In this document: positions 61,616 through 64,000 of the stretch, in pieces
How the letters are laid out: every line of letters begins with the position of its first letter
Numbering within the stretch: position 1 is the stretch's first letter
NCBI RefSeq assembly: GCF_934371575.1
Contig: NZ_CAKRNY010000014.1
Span: 1-64,000 of the forward strand
DNA from: an uncultured Blautia sp.
GTDB taxonomy: Bacteria; Bacillota; Clostridia; Lachnospirales; Lachnospiraceae
Direction: 5' to 3'
DNA length: 64,000 nucleotides
The notes under the pieces: generated by a model
Databases searched by the model: none
Seen by the model: only the letters and a program-made list of their open reading frames with translations
Told to the model about the DNA's origin: nothing
Translations under genes and position numbers: made by a program

Positions 61616-61749
61616 TGCTATTTCAATTCTATGCGGGCGACAGCCGTAAAAACTGTCCACCGTTCTGACGCATGAAAATCCATATACAGAAAACTTCTGT
61701 CCGTGTATCCGGACAGCGTGTCTGATATGCCAGCTACTCCCTTTTATTG
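61605..61749 (-). ncRNA. yybP-ykoY (Mn2+) riboswitch upstream of the OadB-like gene
   Basis: On the minus strand AATAAAAG-GGAGTAGC ... GCAAGA-CTTTTATT gives the family's hallmark: stem P1 with the GGGAGUAGC box and the GCAAGA box (compare B. subtilis CUUUGGGGAGUAGCC ... GGCAAGACCUUUG). Internal stems CTGTCCG/CGGACAG and GACAG/CTGTC fit the two-legged fold. Ligand-stabilised P1 would prevent the overlapping terminator, an ON switch with high Mn2+. Confidence 0.82.
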
Positions 61750-61771
61750 AAGTGATATTATGGTTGTGGTA

Positions 61772-61801
61772 ATTATAATTCTATAACAGCGGGAATGTCA
61801 A
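61772..61801 (-). promoter_or_regulatory. Promoter of the riboswitch-OadB-OadG transcript
   Basis: On the minus strand, TTGACA, an 18-nt spacer and TATAAT. Expected start is about 15 nt before the riboswitch. Confidence 0.8.
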
Positions 61802-61832
61802 CCCTGAATCTTGTAGAAAGAAGGTTTTTTTC

Positions 61833-61861
61833 TTGTAAAAAAATCCGGGTGGGTATATGAT
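61833..61861 (+). promoter_or_regulatory. Promoter of the threonine-aldolase-like gene
   Basis: TTGTAA, a 17-nt spacer and TATGAT, just upstream of the AraR-like palindrome. Confidence 0.65.
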
Positions 61862-61876
61862 TAAAAAATGAAACTA

Positions 61877-61893
61877 ACTTGTACGGTACAAGT
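61877..61893. promoter_or_regulatory. AraR-like operator
   Basis: ACTTGTAC-G-GTACAAGT, a perfect 17-bp palindrome close to the B. subtilis AraR box (TTGTACGTACAA core). It lies just after the -10, in a position to repress. A related site with ACTTGT/ACAAGT arms is upstream of the regulator gene. Confidence 0.65.
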
Positions 61894-61920
61894 AAAAAAA
61901 GAAATCTAAGGAGTTATAAT

Positions 61921-62940
61921 ATGCTGTATTTTGAAAATGATTACTGTGAGGGCGCTCACCAGTCAATTTTAAAAAGATTAACAGAAAGTAATATGGAAAA
62001 AGTTCCGGGGTATGGAATGGATCCTTATTGTGCCCAGGCAAAGGAGAAAATCAGGAATGCCTGCGGTTGTCCGGATGGAGAAGTGTTCTTTCTGGTAGGC
62101 GGAACCCAGACCAACGCAGTTGTGATCGCCTCTATGCTGAACCGTTATGAGGGGGTTCTTTGTGCAGTTACCGGACATATAAATGCACATGAAGCAGGAG
62201 CAATTGAATTTACCGGACATAAGGTTCTGCCGCTGCCTCAGTATGATGGTAAAATATCTGCCGCAGATCTGAAAGAATATCTTCAGACTTACTACGCAGA
62301 CGGAAGCTATGACCACATGGTTTTTCCGGGAATGGTTTATATTTCATACCCTACAGAATATGGAACTCTTTACACAAAGCAGGAGTTGAGAGATATTTCC
62401 AGCGTGTGCAGGGAATATGAAATTCCGTTGTTTATGGATGGTGCCAGACTGGGGTATGGACTGGCAGCAGAAACAGATGTGACATTGAAGGATATTGCAG
62501 AATTTACAGACGTATTCTATATTGGCGGAACAAAGGTGGGAGCCCTGTGCGGTGAAGCCGTTGTTTTCCCTAAAAAAGCGCCGAAGCATTTTTTCACCAT
62601 GATCAAACAGCAGGGAGCACTCCTTGCCAAAGGCAGACTTCTTGGAATTCAGTTTGATACTCTTTTCACAGATAACCTGTATCTGGAAATCAGCAAAAAC
62701 GCTATTGAAACTGCGGCAAAGCTGAAGTCTGCTTTGAAGGAGAAGGGATACAGGCTTTTTATAAATTCTCCAACGAACCAGATTTTTGTGATCCTGGAAA
62801 ATCAGAAGATGAAAGAATTGGGAGAAAAGGTGAAATTCAGCTTCTGGGAAAAATATGATGAAGATCACACCGTAGTTCGCTTTGCAACCAGCTGGGCCAC
62901 AAAGATGGAGGATATTGACCAGCTGATCAGGATTTTATAA
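61921..62940 (+). CDS. Threonine-aldolase-like PLP enzyme
   Basis: A 339-aa fold-type I PLP enzyme of the low-specificity L-threonine aldolase / beta-eliminating lyase family: FENDYCEGAHQSILKRL, VGGTQTNAVVIAS, MDGARLGYGLAAE and the PLP lysine in YIGGTKVGALCGE (about residue 204). Splits threonine or allo-threonine to glycine and acetaldehyde, or acts on a related beta-hydroxy amino acid. ATG 61921 follows AAGGAG. Operator location suggests AraR-like control, an unexpected pairing. Confidence 0.88.
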   Translation: MLYFENDYCEGAHQSILKRLTESNMEKVPGYGMDPYCAQAKEKIRNACGCPDGEVFFLVGGTQTNAVVIASMLNRYEGVLCAVTGHINAHEAGAIEFTGHKVLPLPQYDGKISAADLKEYLQTYYADGSYDHMVFPGMVYISYPTEYGTLYTKQELRDISSVCREYEIPLFMDGARLGYGLAAETDVTLKDIAEFTDVFYIGGTKVGALCGEAVVFPKKAPKHFFTMIKQQGALLAKGRLLGIQFDTLFTDNLYLEISKNAIETAAKLKSALKEKGYRLFINSPTNQIFVILENQKMKELGEKVKFSFWEKYDEDHTVVRFATSWATKMEDIDQLIRIL

Positions 62941-62951
62941 GAATCTATATA

Positions 62952-62985
62952 TGCAACAGGGATTTCGCCTGAAGTCTCTGTTGCA
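62952..62985. other. Hairpin between the aldolase and araR-like genes
   Basis: TGCAACAGGGA/TCTCTGTTGCA pairs with few mismatches. It is followed by A's on the + strand, so it is not a standard terminator. Confidence 0.4.
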
Positions 62986-62999
62986 TAAAAAAAGAAACA

Positions 63000-63023
63000 A
63001 CTTGTCTATATGTGCATACAAGT
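63000..63023. promoter_or_regulatory. Candidate AraR-like autoregulatory operator
   Basis: ACTTGT-N12-ACAAGT, with the arm sequences of the palindrome at 61877, located about 30 nt before the regulator start. Confidence 0.45.
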
Positions 63024-63052
63024 TATATTATGAAAAACAGGAGGACGGAAGC

Positions 63053-64000
63053 ATGACAGAAAATGGCAAGCCTAAATATTTTGCCCTGATGGAAGAACTG
63101 AAAGAGGAAATCACCTCTGGAAGAATACTGCCAGGAGAAAAGCTGCCATCTGAGAATCAGCTTACAGAGCAGTATTCTCTCAGCAGACATACGGTACGAA
63201 AAGCATTAAGTCTTTTGGAGCAGGAAGGGTATGTGGAAGCCTGTCACGGCAAAGGAACCTTCTGTACAGAAAAAATGCGTCATATGAAGAAGTCAAGAAA
63301 TATTGCAGTAGTGACTACTTATATTTCGGATTATATTTTTCCAAGGCTGATCCAGGGAATTGATAATATACTGTCTGAAGAAGGGTACAGTATTATTCTG
63401 AAAAATACGGGAAACAGCAGACAGAAAGAGGCAAAATGTCTGGAAGAGCTTTTGCAGAAGGATATAGACGGACTGATCATTGAGCCAAGTAAAAGCCAGC
63501 TCAGCTGTCGGCATCCCAATCTTTATGAAAACCTGGAAAAATATCAGATCCCATATATTTTTATTCAGGGAATTTATACAGAAATGAAAGACAAGCCTCA
63601 TATTCTTATGAATGATGCGGAAGGCGGGTATCTGGTTACCAGGTATCTTCTGGAACTGGGGCATCGCCGGATTGCCGGATTTTTCAAAGCAGATGATATT
63701 CAGGGAATCCAGAGACATAAGGGGTATGTGAAGGCACTTCAGGAAGCGAAAATTGCTTATGATCCCGATCAGGTTGTATGGTTTCATACAGAAGACCGGC
63801 GGAGCAAGCCGTCAATGATGGTAAAAGAGATGGTGAGAAGCGGACAGCTTCCGGACGGGATAGTCTGCTACAATGACCAGATCGCTGTGCAGGTGATTGA
63901 AACTCTGGAAGGATGCGGCGTGAAGGTGCCGGAAGATGTTTCGGTTACCGGATACGATAATTCTCTTTATGCCCAGAGAGGCAGTGGAATCACCACCATT
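63053..64000 (+). CDS. araR: AraR-like regulator (GntR HTH + LacI-type sensor), truncated by the window
   Basis: The frame is open to the window edge, with at least 316 codons. The N-terminal GntR winged HTH has LPGEKLPSENQLTEQYSLSR and HTVRKALSLLEQEGYVE. A LacI-like effector domain follows (IAVVTTYISDYIFPRLIQG, DGLIIEPSKS, GHRRIAGFF, CYNDQIAVQVIE, VPEDVSVTGYDN). This chimera is the architecture of B. subtilis AraR, which responds to L-arabinose. GGAGG RBS. The C-terminus lies outside. Its target operon probably continues beyond the window. Confidence 0.88.
   Translation, partial: MTENGKPKYFALMEELKEEITSGRILPGEKLPSENQLTEQYSLSRHTVRKALSLLEQEGYVEACHGKGTFCTEKMRHMKKSRNIAVVTTYISDYIFPRLIQGIDNILSEEGYSIILKNTGNSRQKEAKCLEELLQKDIDGLIIEPSKSQLSCRHPNLYENLEKYQIPYIFIQGIYTEMKDKPHILMNDAEGGYLVTRYLLELGHRRIAGFFKADDIQGIQRHKGYVKALQEAKIAYDPDQVVWFHTEDRRSKPSMMVKEMVRSGQLPDGIVCYNDQIAVQVIETLEGCGVKVPEDVSVTGYDNSLYAQRGSGITTI

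Noticed and set aside
62952..62985. Hairpin considered as a terminator after the aldolase gene
   Set aside because: It is followed by A's rather than T's on the coding strand.
1..64000. CRISPR arrays, rRNA genes, complete insertion sequences, intact prophage genes
   Set aside because: I looked for regularly spaced repeats, rRNA-like sequence, transposase and phage structural genes and saw none.

Overview
The window looks like chromosomal DNA from a gut Firmicute of the family Lachnospiraceae, most likely a Blautia-like acetogen (inference). The DNA is AT-rich with strong GGAGG ribosome binding sites. It carries fhs under a ZTP riboswitch (Wood-Ljungdahl / one-carbon metabolism), an M18 aminopeptidase, YesM/YesN-type two-component systems, GPH and CUT1 sugar transporters, reversed-domain GH3 enzymes and DUF3793/DUF2325/DUF4867 proteins. 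Nothing indicates a plasmid or an intact prophage.

Layout. 1-1077: 3' end of a tRNA-Leu, a tandem repeat and a decayed MNT/HEPN toxin-antitoxin remnant. 1078-11330: a carbohydrate locus with a D-tagatose 3-epimerase-like enzyme, an SDR, a CUT1 ABC importer, a five-bladed propeller glycosidase-like protein, a YesM/YesN two-component system and a GH127 beta-L-arabinofuranosidase. 11331-16309: accessory and housekeeping genes, including a LacI-type pseudogene, a Phd/RelE toxin-antitoxin pair, a LUD protein, a DUF5684-like protein, an alpha/beta hydrolase and a histidine phosphatase. 16310-24578: a PF09818 ATPase, an M18 aminopeptidase, tRNA-Arg, asnB, and a GGDEF protein with a LacI-like sensor.

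24579-38770 is an iron/metal island. It holds an ABC exporter, malic enzyme, an S66 peptidase, feoA-feoA-feoB, a divergent Fur protein, a DtxR-family repressor, a small membrane-anchored protein plus an unusual P1B-type ATPase, and a DUF2325-DUF3793-flavodoxin operon. Six inverted repeats of the form (A/G)TTAG-N6-CTAA(C/T), the arm and spacing pattern of the DtxR/IdeR core box, sit in front of the exporter, the feo genes and the flavodoxin operon. Several lie directly on good promoters. This looks like a local DtxR-type iron regulon.

38771-53997: a second sugar region, with an AGE-family isomerase, a frameshifted Rpn nuclease, AraC / GPH symporter / GH78-like / HPr-like / reversed GH3, an orphan HicB, and an AraC-DUF4867-isomerase-xylB pentose operon. 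53998-64000: HAD phosphatase, purC, fhs (ZTP riboswitch), a HAAS-domain protein, a rhodanese-TtcA fusion, and an orphan OadB/OadG-like membrane pair behind a yybP-ykoY (Mn2+) riboswitch with a clear terminator. Last come a threonine-aldolase-like enzyme and an AraR-like regulator cut by the window end. The most interesting points are the manganese riboswitch on the orphan OadB/OadG pair, the DtxR-box regulon, the HPr-like protein without its active-site histidine, and the P1B ATPase lacking the CPC motif.
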